The notes under the pieces were generated by a model. The model searched no databases, was not told the DNA's origin, and saw nothing but the letters and a program-made list of their open reading frames with translations. A DNA stretch of 21,377 bases from contig CAZGRP010000066.1 of the NCBI GenBank assembly GCA_964527995.1, positions 1 through 21,377 on the forward strand. The letters run 5' to 3'. The position numbers were made by a program, and so were the translations under genes. Source of the stretch: CAZGRP01 sp964527995. Lineage in GTDB: Bacteria > Zhuqueibacterota > Zhuqueibacteria > Oceanimicrobiales > CAZGRP01. Below, one piece after another: positions 8,257-15,342 of this stretch (within the stretch, counting starts at the first letter, position 1; each line of letters starts with the position of its first letter).

Positions 8257-8739
8257 TCAACCCAATCTTGCAAGAACCGTGTCGATCAGCGTCGCCAGCA
8301 CCCGGCGCACACTTTTCCGATCGCTTCCTCGGCAAAAGACCAGAGAGGCCTCCCTCCCCAGAGGTATGCCGCCGTTCACAAAGGCTTCGGCTACGGGCAA
8401 CGCCTTGTCGTTCACATCGGCGGCGATCACCAGCGGCGCTTCATAGCGAGCCGTCAGGAGGTCGAGCAGGTCAGTCACCCGATCCAGCCCGTCTTCCGCG
8501 AACCAATCGAAGACCATGACGTAGCCCAGCATCTTCTTGAACAGCAGATCCCACGAGTAGGATCCACTATCTGCTGTGGCCGTGATGCCGTACAGATGGA
8601 GCGTCAGTTGCTCGTCGATCTGCAGTCGCCCAAAACTGATCTCCTCTCCGTTCATCTCTATGTCCTGGCAGGCGGTCTGAATGAAGCGATCCTTGGCCTC
8701 TCTGTCTGGGCTGACGATGGCGATTTCACCGATGCGCAT
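8257..8739 (-). CDS. Stand-alone Ras-like GTPase-fold protein with degraded motifs
   Basis: A 160-residue cytoplasmic protein whose strand and helix pattern follows the small bacterial GTPases often found beside roadblock or DUF4388 genes. Those usually read GPFGAGKTT, then LYLFGTPGQERF, then NRFD. Here the P-loop position reads IVSPDREAKDRF (about 8-19): both glycines are lost and the Ser/Thr after the lysine is Asp. The DxxG region reads LHLYGITATADSGSYSW (about 47-63), without TPGQ. The NKxD position reads IAADVND (about 105-111), without the Asn-Lys. GTP binding in the normal way is therefore unlikely. It starts two bases after the REC-DUF4388 gene with AGGA upstream, and ends its operon. 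The domain call is by pattern only. It may be a scaffold or decoy partner of the fused copy encoded at 9974-11803. Confidence 0.7.
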   Translation of the reverse strand: MRIGEIAIVSPDREAKDRFIQTACQDIEMNGEEISFGRLQIDEQLTLHLYGITATADSGSYSWDLLFKKMLGYVMVFDWFAEDGLDRVTDLLDLLTARYEAPLVIAADVNDKALPVAEAFVNGGIPLGREASLVFCRGSDRKSVRRVLATLIDTVLARLG

Positions 8740-8741
8740 AC

Positions 8742-9959
8742 CTATTCCTGGAGCAATCGTTCTCGGATGAGCAACAACTCGCTGCGACTCAGGTAGACGG
8801 TGTTCTTCTCCTTTGCGTGTTCGTCGCGGCGGAAGGAGTGGGTGCGGCGGTCATACAGATGAGGGTGTTCGGGGTACTGTCGTCTCCCCGGCAGGATGGA
8901 CGTCGTCTGCCCCGGCTTGCCGAAGAGAGATGAGAACAGGGTACGAAGCTTCCCTCCCCGGGCCGGCGTGCCAGGGTCGATGTGATGCAATGCCGCAGTG
9001 ATGGAACCGTTGGCGGGTGGCGTGTCCATGCCGGCAGGCTGCAGAGCACCGCGCTGGTACAGGTCCACCAGCTTCCGCAGAGCCACCAGGTCGTCAAGGT
9101 CGCTCTCATAGATCAGGTCGATCAGCCGTTTGGGCCCGGACAGCAGCGTCCACAGAGACCGGTGCTCGGCTTCGAGCTGGGAGACGTCGACCGAATCATT
9201 TCGGACCACGACCGTTCGCAGGGGCGGCAGTTGGCGCTGCAGCGTTTGCCACTGGTCGAGCCGTCTCATGCCCTCGGTCCGCAGAGTGCGGCTGGGTTCC
9301 GTGATGGTTGGAGTGCGCTCGACCGGCTGGATGTCGACGAAAAAATCGCCCTCCGACCAGGTGAAAAGCCGGTTCAGGGCATTGATGGACTGCAGGTCGT
9401 CTACCGCGGCGTCAATGACGTCTCCTTCGCGAAGAAAGACTTGACCCTGCCTGCCGTCGGCACTCAATCGCAACACGCCGCTTTTCTTTCCTACTTCAAG
9501 TGTCTGCAGGAGGTCGACGAGGTTCATCTCGGCGAGATTTCCAGCAAATCCTTTGCGATGCGGCTTACAGCCGGCCTGCAGAATCGCAGCCTCGCAGAAA
9601 AGAAGCTCGACGCGGGCGGTGAACTCGTTCAGGTCGAACGGCTTGCGTAGAAAGTCATCGATGTCGAGGCTGAGGTAGTGGACGCGTTCCTCCACGTCGT
9701 CGGCCTCTGCCGCCAGCACAACCAGAACGGGTGGACTTTTGAAGCGGTCGCGGATTTCGCGGATCAGGTGGGGGCCGTCGACCAGGGGCAACCTGGCGTC
9801 CAGGTAGATCAGTTGAGGATGAACGGTCTCGCAGAGCTGTAGGGCCTGCTCTCCTTCAGCGGCACACCAGACTTCATAGCCAGCGTCGACCAACGCTTTG
9901 CGGAGAATCCTGGCCTCATCTTCATGATGATCGGCGACGAGCACTTTTCTGCGCTGCAT
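8742..9959 (-). CDS. Response regulator receiver - DUF4388 (PATAN-type) protein
   Basis: A 405-residue cytoplasmic protein. A receiver domain (about 4-125) begins KVLVADHHEDE; the phosphoacceptor Asp54 is present in IYLDARLP and Lys106 in LRKPFD, but the switch Ser/Thr position (about 84) is Ala in VLAAEAD and one of the two acidic pocket residues is His11. A DUF4388/PATAN domain follows (about 138-310), starting GFAGNLAEMNLVDLLQTLE, the usual opening of this family, with GVLRL and GQVFLREGDVIDA. The last 95 residues are basic and lack a known DNA-binding domain. AGGTGG lies before the ATG, 14 bases after the previous gene. DUF4388 proteins are common in bacteria with polarity or gliding control circuits. 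It is probably an adaptor, not a transcription factor. Confidence 0.88.
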   Translation of the reverse strand: MQRRKVLVADHHEDEARILRKALVDAGYEVWCAAEGEQALQLCETVHPQLIYLDARLPLVDGPHLIREIRDRFKSPPVLVVLAAEADDVEERVHYLSLDIDDFLRKPFDLNEFTARVELLFCEAAILQAGCKPHRKGFAGNLAEMNLVDLLQTLEVGKKSGVLRLSADGRQGQVFLREGDVIDAAVDDLQSINALNRLFTWSEGDFFVDIQPVERTPTITEPSRTLRTEGMRRLDQWQTLQRQLPPLRTVVVRNDSVDVSQLEAEHRSLWTLLSGPKRLIDLIYESDLDDLVALRKLVDLYQRGALQPAGMDTPPANGSITAALHHIDPGTPARGGKLRTLFSSLFGKPGQTTSILPGRRQYPEHPHLYDRRTHSFRRDEHAKEKNTVYLSRSELLLIRERLLQE

Positions 9960-9973
9960 CGTGACACCACCTG

Positions 9974-11803
9974 CTACGACGAGTTGCGACTGGGACTGTT
10001 CTCGGAGGCGAACTGATGATTTCCGGTCTCGCCTGCTGCGAGAGATGGGGCTTCCTCTGGAGTGAGCAGGAGCTCAACCATGTCCACGATGGAAATGGTG
10101 GAGTCTAGATTGCAGTAGCGCAGCGGAACGGCTTCCGGAATGCCCGCGGCATCTCGGATATAGTCGAGCGATAGCAGTTCAGCCCGGCGGGTGTTGGTGA
10201 CAGCGATCGCAAAACGCGTGGGAAACGAATCGTAGAGCGACCTCACCAGGTAGCCTTGATAGCTGAAGAGTTCGGGGGCACCGACATCGAGCAGAATAAT
10301 CGACCCCAGAAGCCGTGGCAGCAAGCGATCGAGCAAAGCCGTAAACTGATGCTCTGTGGAGATGCCGAAAAGCTCGAGGCGAGTGTCCTCCGAGACGAGT
10401 AAATGAGAAAACTCGATCTGCTGGCTCGCCTCACCCGGGAGCCGTTTCGACGTCAGATTGCCGCCGGAAAACTGCTGCACGAACTGGCTCCGTCCGGCAT
10501 CATCTGTTCCGAGAACGACCAGACTGCCAACCGGCTGGCCAACCTGCTGGGCCAGCTTGCGCACGACGCCACGCAGCTCGATGGGAATGGGCGAAGGCTC
10601 TGTCAACTTTTCGGTGGCCAGCGGCTCCGGCGCCATCTCATCCTCGGAGGCGCTGGCTGGGGCAGCTTCCGCCCCGGCCGATTGAGGTGTCGACTCTTCA
10701 ACCGCTGCCGGCTCACCCCGGCCGTCGTCGGCAGACTCCGGAAGCTCTTCTTCACGCGGTTCGGCGGCCGCTACGACTGGCTCCTCCGGTTCGGCTACAG
10801 CGCGGCTTTCAGGTGCCTCCGTCTCAGCCGCCTCACGACGGCCCTCTTCGGTCTCGGCATCGACCGGCTTGATAAATCCCTGGCCATACAGGCGGACGAT
10901 CCGTTCCAGGGTCTTGAGGTCCTCGTAGGTGCTTTCGTCCACGATTTGGAGTACCGTCCGGCGGCCGTTGAGAAGTGCCACAAACCGCGCCACATCGGTG
11001 GTGACCTCTTTTTTTGCCAACACCCTGCGGAAGGTTTCGGTCATCACGAAGCGGGTTTCCGGACTCGGCAGGTGTTTGAGAAGCTCCTGGCGTTTTTCGA
11101 TCCTCTTGAATCCTTCCAGCAGAAGCCCGAGGTTGCTGACCGTAATCTCATCGGGGACATCGACCTCTTTGAACGTCATGACGAAGCGACCCTTTTCCCA
11201 CGGCAGCATTTGGTAGATCGCTTTCTCGCCACGGAAATTCCCCAGTGTGGCATTGATGACGGCACCATTTCGAAAGTAGATCTCCCCGGTTCGGTTGTTC
11301 TCATTGTGCACCGTGAGGACGCCCGTCTTCTGCTCGACCCCAAAGCTCTCCACCAGATCGATCACACTGAATTCTTCCAGGCGACCGACCAGCTTGCGGC
11401 TGGCCTCCATCTCCTCGGCTCGGATACGCTCCATGCGGCGGAGGATCATCTTGATGCGAGCCACTACCTCTTTGACATGGAGAGGCTTGATCATGTAATC
11501 TTTGACGCCGCTGCGCAGGCCGCGAACCCGGTCTTGGATGTCACGGCGGTTGGTCAAGAACAGCAGCGGAATGCTTGCCACCTGAGGGTCATCTTTCATC
11601 CGCTCAAGCAGCTCAAAGCCGTCCATCTTGGGAAGGTTGACTTCGGAGAGGATCAAGTCTGGGTTGTCACTGTGGAGCTTCTCCCAAACATCGAGCCCGT
11701 TTTGCGCCGTCACGACGCTAAAGCCGTTCGTCTCCAGGCTCTCCCGAAGAATCTCTATGTTTTTGGGATCGGCATCGGCGACGAGGATTTTAGAGTCATC
11801 CAT
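9974..11803 (-). CDS. Receiver - DUF4388 - degenerate Ras-like GTPase fusion
   Basis: A 609-residue protein with three parts. The receiver domain (1-125) keeps Thr84 and Lys106 but has Glu54 where the phosphorylated Asp should be (ILSEVNLPKMDG), and one of the paired acidic residues is Ala11. DUF4388 follows (about 138-312; GRLEEFSVIDLVESFGVEQ, TGEIYFRNGAVINA). A linker of about 85 residues (315-400) is very rich in Glu, Ala and Pro and should be disordered. The C-terminal domain (about 408-582) looks like a small GTPase: VVLGTDDAGRSQF (P-loop with Arg438 instead of Lys), LELFGISTEHQF in place of the DxxG/TPGQ region, and TNTRRAE at the NKxD position. It heads a three-gene operon with a strong promoter. 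The Glu may mimic phosphorylation; this is inference. Confidence 0.88.
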   Translation of the reverse strand: MDDSKILVADADPKNIEILRESLETNGFSVVTAQNGLDVWEKLHSDNPDLILSEVNLPKMDGFELLERMKDDPQVASIPLLFLTNRRDIQDRVRGLRSGVKDYMIKPLHVKEVVARIKMILRRMERIRAEEMEASRKLVGRLEEFSVIDLVESFGVEQKTGVLTVHNENNRTGEIYFRNGAVINATLGNFRGEKAIYQMLPWEKGRFVMTFKEVDVPDEITVSNLGLLLEGFKRIEKRQELLKHLPSPETRFVMTETFRRVLAKKEVTTDVARFVALLNGRRTVLQIVDESTYEDLKTLERIVRLYGQGFIKPVDAETEEGRREAAETEAPESRAVAEPEEPVVAAAEPREEELPESADDGRGEPAAVEESTPQSAGAEAAPASASEDEMAPEPLATEKLTEPSPIPIELRGVVRKLAQQVGQPVGSLVVLGTDDAGRSQFVQQFSGGNLTSKRLPGEASQQIEFSHLLVSEDTRLELFGISTEHQFTALLDRLLPRLLGSIILLDVGAPELFSYQGYLVRSLYDSFPTRFAIAVTNTRRAELLSLDYIRDAAGIPEAVPLRYCNLDSTISIVDMVELLLTPEEAPSLAAGETGNHQFASENSPSRNSS

Positions 11804-11807
11804 GCGG

Positions 11808-11853
11808 CTTCACCCACTTGTCGTCGTTCACGGCTGTATCGTGTTGGGTGAAG
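11808..11853. repeat. Perfect 9-bp inverted repeat in the leader of the DUF4388 operon
   Basis: CTTCACCCA at 11808-11816 and TGGGTGAAG at 11845-11853 (plus strand) are exact reverse complements separated by 28 bases. On the minus-strand transcript the second arm contains the only ribosome-site-like sequence (GGGTGAAG), four bases before the ATG at 11803, and the first arm lies at the expected transcription start. It could fold over the ribosome site or be an operator just downstream of the promoter. Confidence 0.5.
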
Positions 11854-11855
11854 TC

Positions 11856-11884
11856 AATATATTTAAAATACTACAGGTTGTCAA
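11856..11884 (-). promoter_or_regulatory. Sigma-70 promoter of the REC-DUF4388/pseudo-GTPase operon
   Basis: On the minus strand TTGACA (11884-11879, perfect -35) is followed by a 17-base spacer and TATATT (11861-11856, five of six). Transcription should start near 11849, giving a leader of about 45 bases before the ATG at 11803. The local sequence is AT-rich in a GC-rich genome. The rest of the 218-base gap up to 12021 shows no gene and no clear terminator. Confidence 0.8.
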
Positions 11885-12021
11885 GGGAATTCTTGTTAGC
11901 GAATTGTCACGAAAAATCGGAGGATGGGGCGAAGTGGGAGATGCGGACGGAGCGGTCTTATCCTGTTCCACCCACGAGAAGTGGAGTGCGCCTACCCGCT
12001 TTGTGTTCTATATCGCGTGGG

Positions 12022-12294
12022 CTAGTGCACTTTCATGGAAGTCGAGGCTGGATGCATCAACCGGTGCACGAAACGGAGCACGGGTTGCGAGATGGGTTTG
12101 TCCAGCTCGTTCGCCAGAATGCCATAGAAATCCAAGAGACCAGCGTAGATGGCCAGGCATCGATGGCATAGCGTAACATGGTCTGCCAGAGAAGAAGAGG
12201 AAACACCTCGCGCCGCCGCGGTCAGGACCCAAAGCTCCAGTTCTCCTTCGTCGGGGCAGCGAACGTGGGCGGTATCTGTCGGATCTACCTGCAT
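12022..12294 (-). CDS. Small HX3CX2C zinc protein, anti-sigma-factor-like
   Basis: A 90-residue soluble protein. DHVTLCHRCLAIY gives the HX3CX2C signature of zinc-associated anti-sigma domains (His39, Cys43, Cys46), preceded by CPDEGELELWVL (13-24), which matches the usual first helix of such domains (C-x-D-E-x-L-x-x-Y/W). There is no membrane segment, so it would be a cytoplasmic ZAS protein or a bare zinc-finger relative. I start at the ATG at 12294 because AGGAG lies ten bases upstream; a TTG at 12315 would add seven residues. It lies 148 bases after the stop of the sigma-like gene, the order expected of a sigma/anti-sigma pair. No sensor domain is visible. The motif is clear; the function is inference. 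Confidence 0.68.
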   Translation of the reverse strand: MQVDPTDTAHVRCPDEGELELWVLTAAARGVSSSSLADHVTLCHRCLAIYAGLLDFYGILANELDKPISQPVLRFVHRLMHPASTSMKVH

Positions 12295-12442
12295 CAGTTC
12301 AGAACTCCTGGGCAAACATCGATCGGCTAGTTTCAGAGTCCGGAATCGTTCGACAAATGCTGTTATGATATACGGTCAAGTTTCTGAGTTTACGGAAAAA
12401 AAAATGACGCGGGGGAGAGCTGGATGGGTAGGTTCGGTGGGC

Positions 12443-13600
12443 CTACAACAACTGGATGAGGAGCTCCCGAAACCAGCGTTTTACGAGCTTGCCAAGGTAT
12501 TCGAAAATCGTTCTTTCCTGAGTCCGGTATGCCTTCTGGGTCAGGTCTGGGAGATAACGGCGCAGATGGTGAAAATAAGAGTCGGTTCTCCTGCCCTGGC
12601 TGATATCATCGAGGAGATCGCAGAGCGCCCGGTAGTAGATCTCACCTCGTTCGGGCGTCAGCTTTGCGCTGCGCACGTACTGGTTGAAGATTTTTCGCCG
12701 GATGCGCTCGGCCACCTTTTCTTTCGCCTCCTCAATTTCCTTGAGGCGGAGATGGTCCAGGGGAGAGGGCTCTACGAACTGATTCAGCAAGCGATGTCTG
12801 GCAAGCTCGAAGTTGGTGGACCGCATGATGCGGGCGATCTGGTCGATCGCCAGGTAGTTCTTGTACCGCGCATCCTCTGCCACTGCTGCCAGCATCTTGC
12901 GGACCGCCGCAGCGACGGGTTCTTTCGGTCGATAAATGCTGAGGTAGAGCGACCGCAGTGCTCGCTCCGGAATGGCTGGAAGATCGGTGCGCAGATGCGA
13001 GATCGGCGACGGCCCGTCCGTAGCGCCGGCCGTATGGCGTCCGTTGTCGCTGCTTTTCGTCAGGCCGCCGTTAGCGCGAGAGGCCGCGTGGGCAGCCACC
13101 CGGCTCGTTTTCTTCAGGTAAATGTAGTCCCGCCCCATCGACCGGAAGCAACCGAGATCATTCGAGTTCTTGATCGCCACCCGTATGTTGCGGACGATCT
13201 TCGCTCCTTCAGGGTCACGCTCCTTGAAGATGCGCGACAACTCCTGTTTGGTCTTTTTGATGACCAAGCGGCGCAGCATGATCAGGATCTCGCCCTCCGC
13301 CAGCTGCTCGATCTGGTGCAGGCGCGGGCCGAAGTAGCGCTGAAACTGCACGAATTGACCGCCGTCATCGCGCATGAACAGGCCAGCGATGCAGTCGATG
13401 GCCAGGTCCTCGAGCTCGTCATTGGGGGCGCGGCGCTCCCAGCGGATGTGCTTTCCAAGGATTTCCTGGTACCGCAAATAGCTCAGCGAGATTTTCTGGA
13501 CGAGATTAACGAAGTCGAGTAGCTGTCTGCGGTCGTAGTTGCCTGCACAGATACTGCGAACCAGCGTTGAGAGACCGTCGGCTGCGACCAGGTTGTTCAT
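12443..13600 (-). CDS. Unrecognised 385-residue protein with weak sigma-factor-like ends
   Basis: I do not recognise this protein as a named family. It is basic, helical and cytoplasmic with no signal or membrane segment. Residues about 26-130 recall sigma region 2: a helix LLDFVNLVQKISLSYLRY, then DELEDLAIDCIAGLF (compare the D-L-x-Q-E-x-F-x-x-L pattern), then LRRLVIKKTKQELSRIFKERD. The last 40 residues (YLPDLTQKAYRTQERTIFEY and on to LVKRWFREL) resemble a helix-turn-helix like region 4. Between lie a low-complexity stretch rich in Ala/Ser/Gly (about 165-200) and a helical part (about 205-330) that is longer than any ECF linker. A zinc anti-sigma-like gene follows. The ATG at 13600 has only a weak GGGGA upstream. 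The coding call is strong; the sigma idea is tentative. Confidence 0.8.
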   Translation of the reverse strand: MNNLVAADGLSTLVRSICAGNYDRRQLLDFVNLVQKISLSYLRYQEILGKHIRWERRAPNDELEDLAIDCIAGLFMRDDGGQFVQFQRYFGPRLHQIEQLAEGEILIMLRRLVIKKTKQELSRIFKERDPEGAKIVRNIRVAIKNSNDLGCFRSMGRDYIYLKKTSRVAAHAASRANGGLTKSSDNGRHTAGATDGPSPISHLRTDLPAIPERALRSLYLSIYRPKEPVAAAVRKMLAAVAEDARYKNYLAIDQIARIMRSTNFELARHRLLNQFVEPSPLDHLRLKEIEEAKEKVAERIRRKIFNQYVRSAKLTPERGEIYYRALCDLLDDISQGRRTDSYFHHLRRYLPDLTQKAYRTQERTIFEYLGKLVKRWFRELLIQLL

Positions 13601-13633
13601 AGGTGGCGAATCCCCGTTAGGAGGTGAACCGTG

Positions 13634-13789
13634 ATGTGGCCCGCAGACTGCAAAGACTATACCATGGGGTGGGGCCTTGAGTGGAGATGCGGGGGCTTGG
13701 TTTTTATGCTGATAGCTGCTGCTGTTTTCTACCGCCTGGCGCAGCGAAAAGAGGACTTGTGTTTCGCTGAAACAAATGTCTCAGCGTGA
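13634..13789 (+). CDS. Possible 51-residue single-span membrane protein
   Basis: This short plus-strand frame is divergent from the sigma-like gene and convergent with the NtrC gene. AGGAGGTGA (13619-13627), a complete match to the anti-Shine-Dalgarno sequence, lies six bases before the ATG at 13634; a GTG at 13631 is also in frame. The peptide begins MWPADCKDYTMGWGLEW, then has a hydrophobic stretch GLVFMLIAAAVFYRL (about 21-35) followed by AQRKED, a plausible single membrane span. It is rich in Trp and Cys. I see no good plus-strand promoter before it and no known relative. The ribosome site is the main evidence; chance cannot be excluded. Confidence 0.35.
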   Translation: MWPADCKDYTMGWGLEWRCGGLVFMLIAAAVFYRLAQRKEDLCFAETNVSA

Positions 13790-13792
13790 AAC
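13760..13792. promoter_or_regulatory. Two tandem GTTTC/GAAAC palindromes (possible operator)
   Basis: TGTTTC-GCT-GAAACA (13760-13774) is a perfect palindrome around a 3-base centre. GTCTCA-GCG-TGAAAC (13778-13792) has the same form with one arm mismatch. Their centres are 18 bases apart, nearly two helical turns. They lie between the NtrC terminator and the sigma-like gene, about 160 bases upstream of that gene's start, and overlap the end of the possible small gene. Confidence 0.35.
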
Positions 13793-13807
13793 TGACGGCG
13801 AGGTCAT

Positions 13808-13839
13808 AAAAAAGGGCACCGGAAGAGCTCCCGGTGCCC
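13808..13839 (-). terminator. Intrinsic terminator of the NtrC-type gene
   Basis: On the minus strand GGGCACCGG (13839-13831) and CCGGTGCCC (13822-13814) form a perfect 9-bp stem around an 8-base loop, followed at once by six T (13813-13808). It starts 24 bases after the stop codon at 13864. On the plus strand there is no good T run, so it is mainly one-way. Confidence 0.93.
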
Positions 13840-13863
13840 TGTGCTGTTTGACGTTGCAGGAGA

Positions 13864-15246
<1,383 letters not shown>

Positions 15247-15313
15247 GGTTTTGACTCCCTTCGCTGTTGTTCAGCTCGGTCAGATCACCCCGGCAGAAAT
15301 GCTTGTGTTAAGC

Positions 15314-15342
15314 AAAATACAAAATCACCCTGGTTTTTTCAA
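15314..15342 (-). promoter_or_regulatory. Sigma-70-like promoter of the NtrC-type gene
   Basis: On the minus strand TTGAAA (15342-15337) and TATTTT (15319-15314) are separated by exactly 17 bases. The expected start near 15307 gives a leader of about 60 bases to the GTG at 15246. The -35 box overlaps the last codon of lpxK, so the regulator can be made independently of the lipid A operon. Confidence 0.62.

Noticed and set aside
10403..11851. Long plus-strand frame (482 codons) opposite the REC-DUF4388-GTPase fusion
   Set aside because: It is antisense to a gene with clear domains and covers that gene's promoter leader; the composition is that of a shadow frame.
12316..12442. Promoter for the zinc-protein gene (TTGACC near 12373-12378 on the minus strand)
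   Set aside because: No -10 box lies at 16-18 bases from it and no ECF-type GGAAC/GTC pair fits the spacing.
12396..12446. Terminator after the sigma-like gene (run of nine T on the minus strand)
   Set aside because: The only nearby stem (GTAGG/CCTAC) is 5 bp and ends more than 20 bases before the T run, so it is not a proper intrinsic terminator.
12149..13522. Plus-strand frame (457 codons) opposite the sigma-like and zinc-protein genes
   Set aside because: The minus-strand frame has the better start, helical pattern and neighbouring genes; the plus-strand product is low in recognisable features. This is the least certain of these rejections because the minus-strand protein is itself unfamiliar.
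13655..13661. TATAGT as the -10 box of the sigma-like gene
   Set aside because: No acceptable -35 hexamer lies 16-18 bases upstream.
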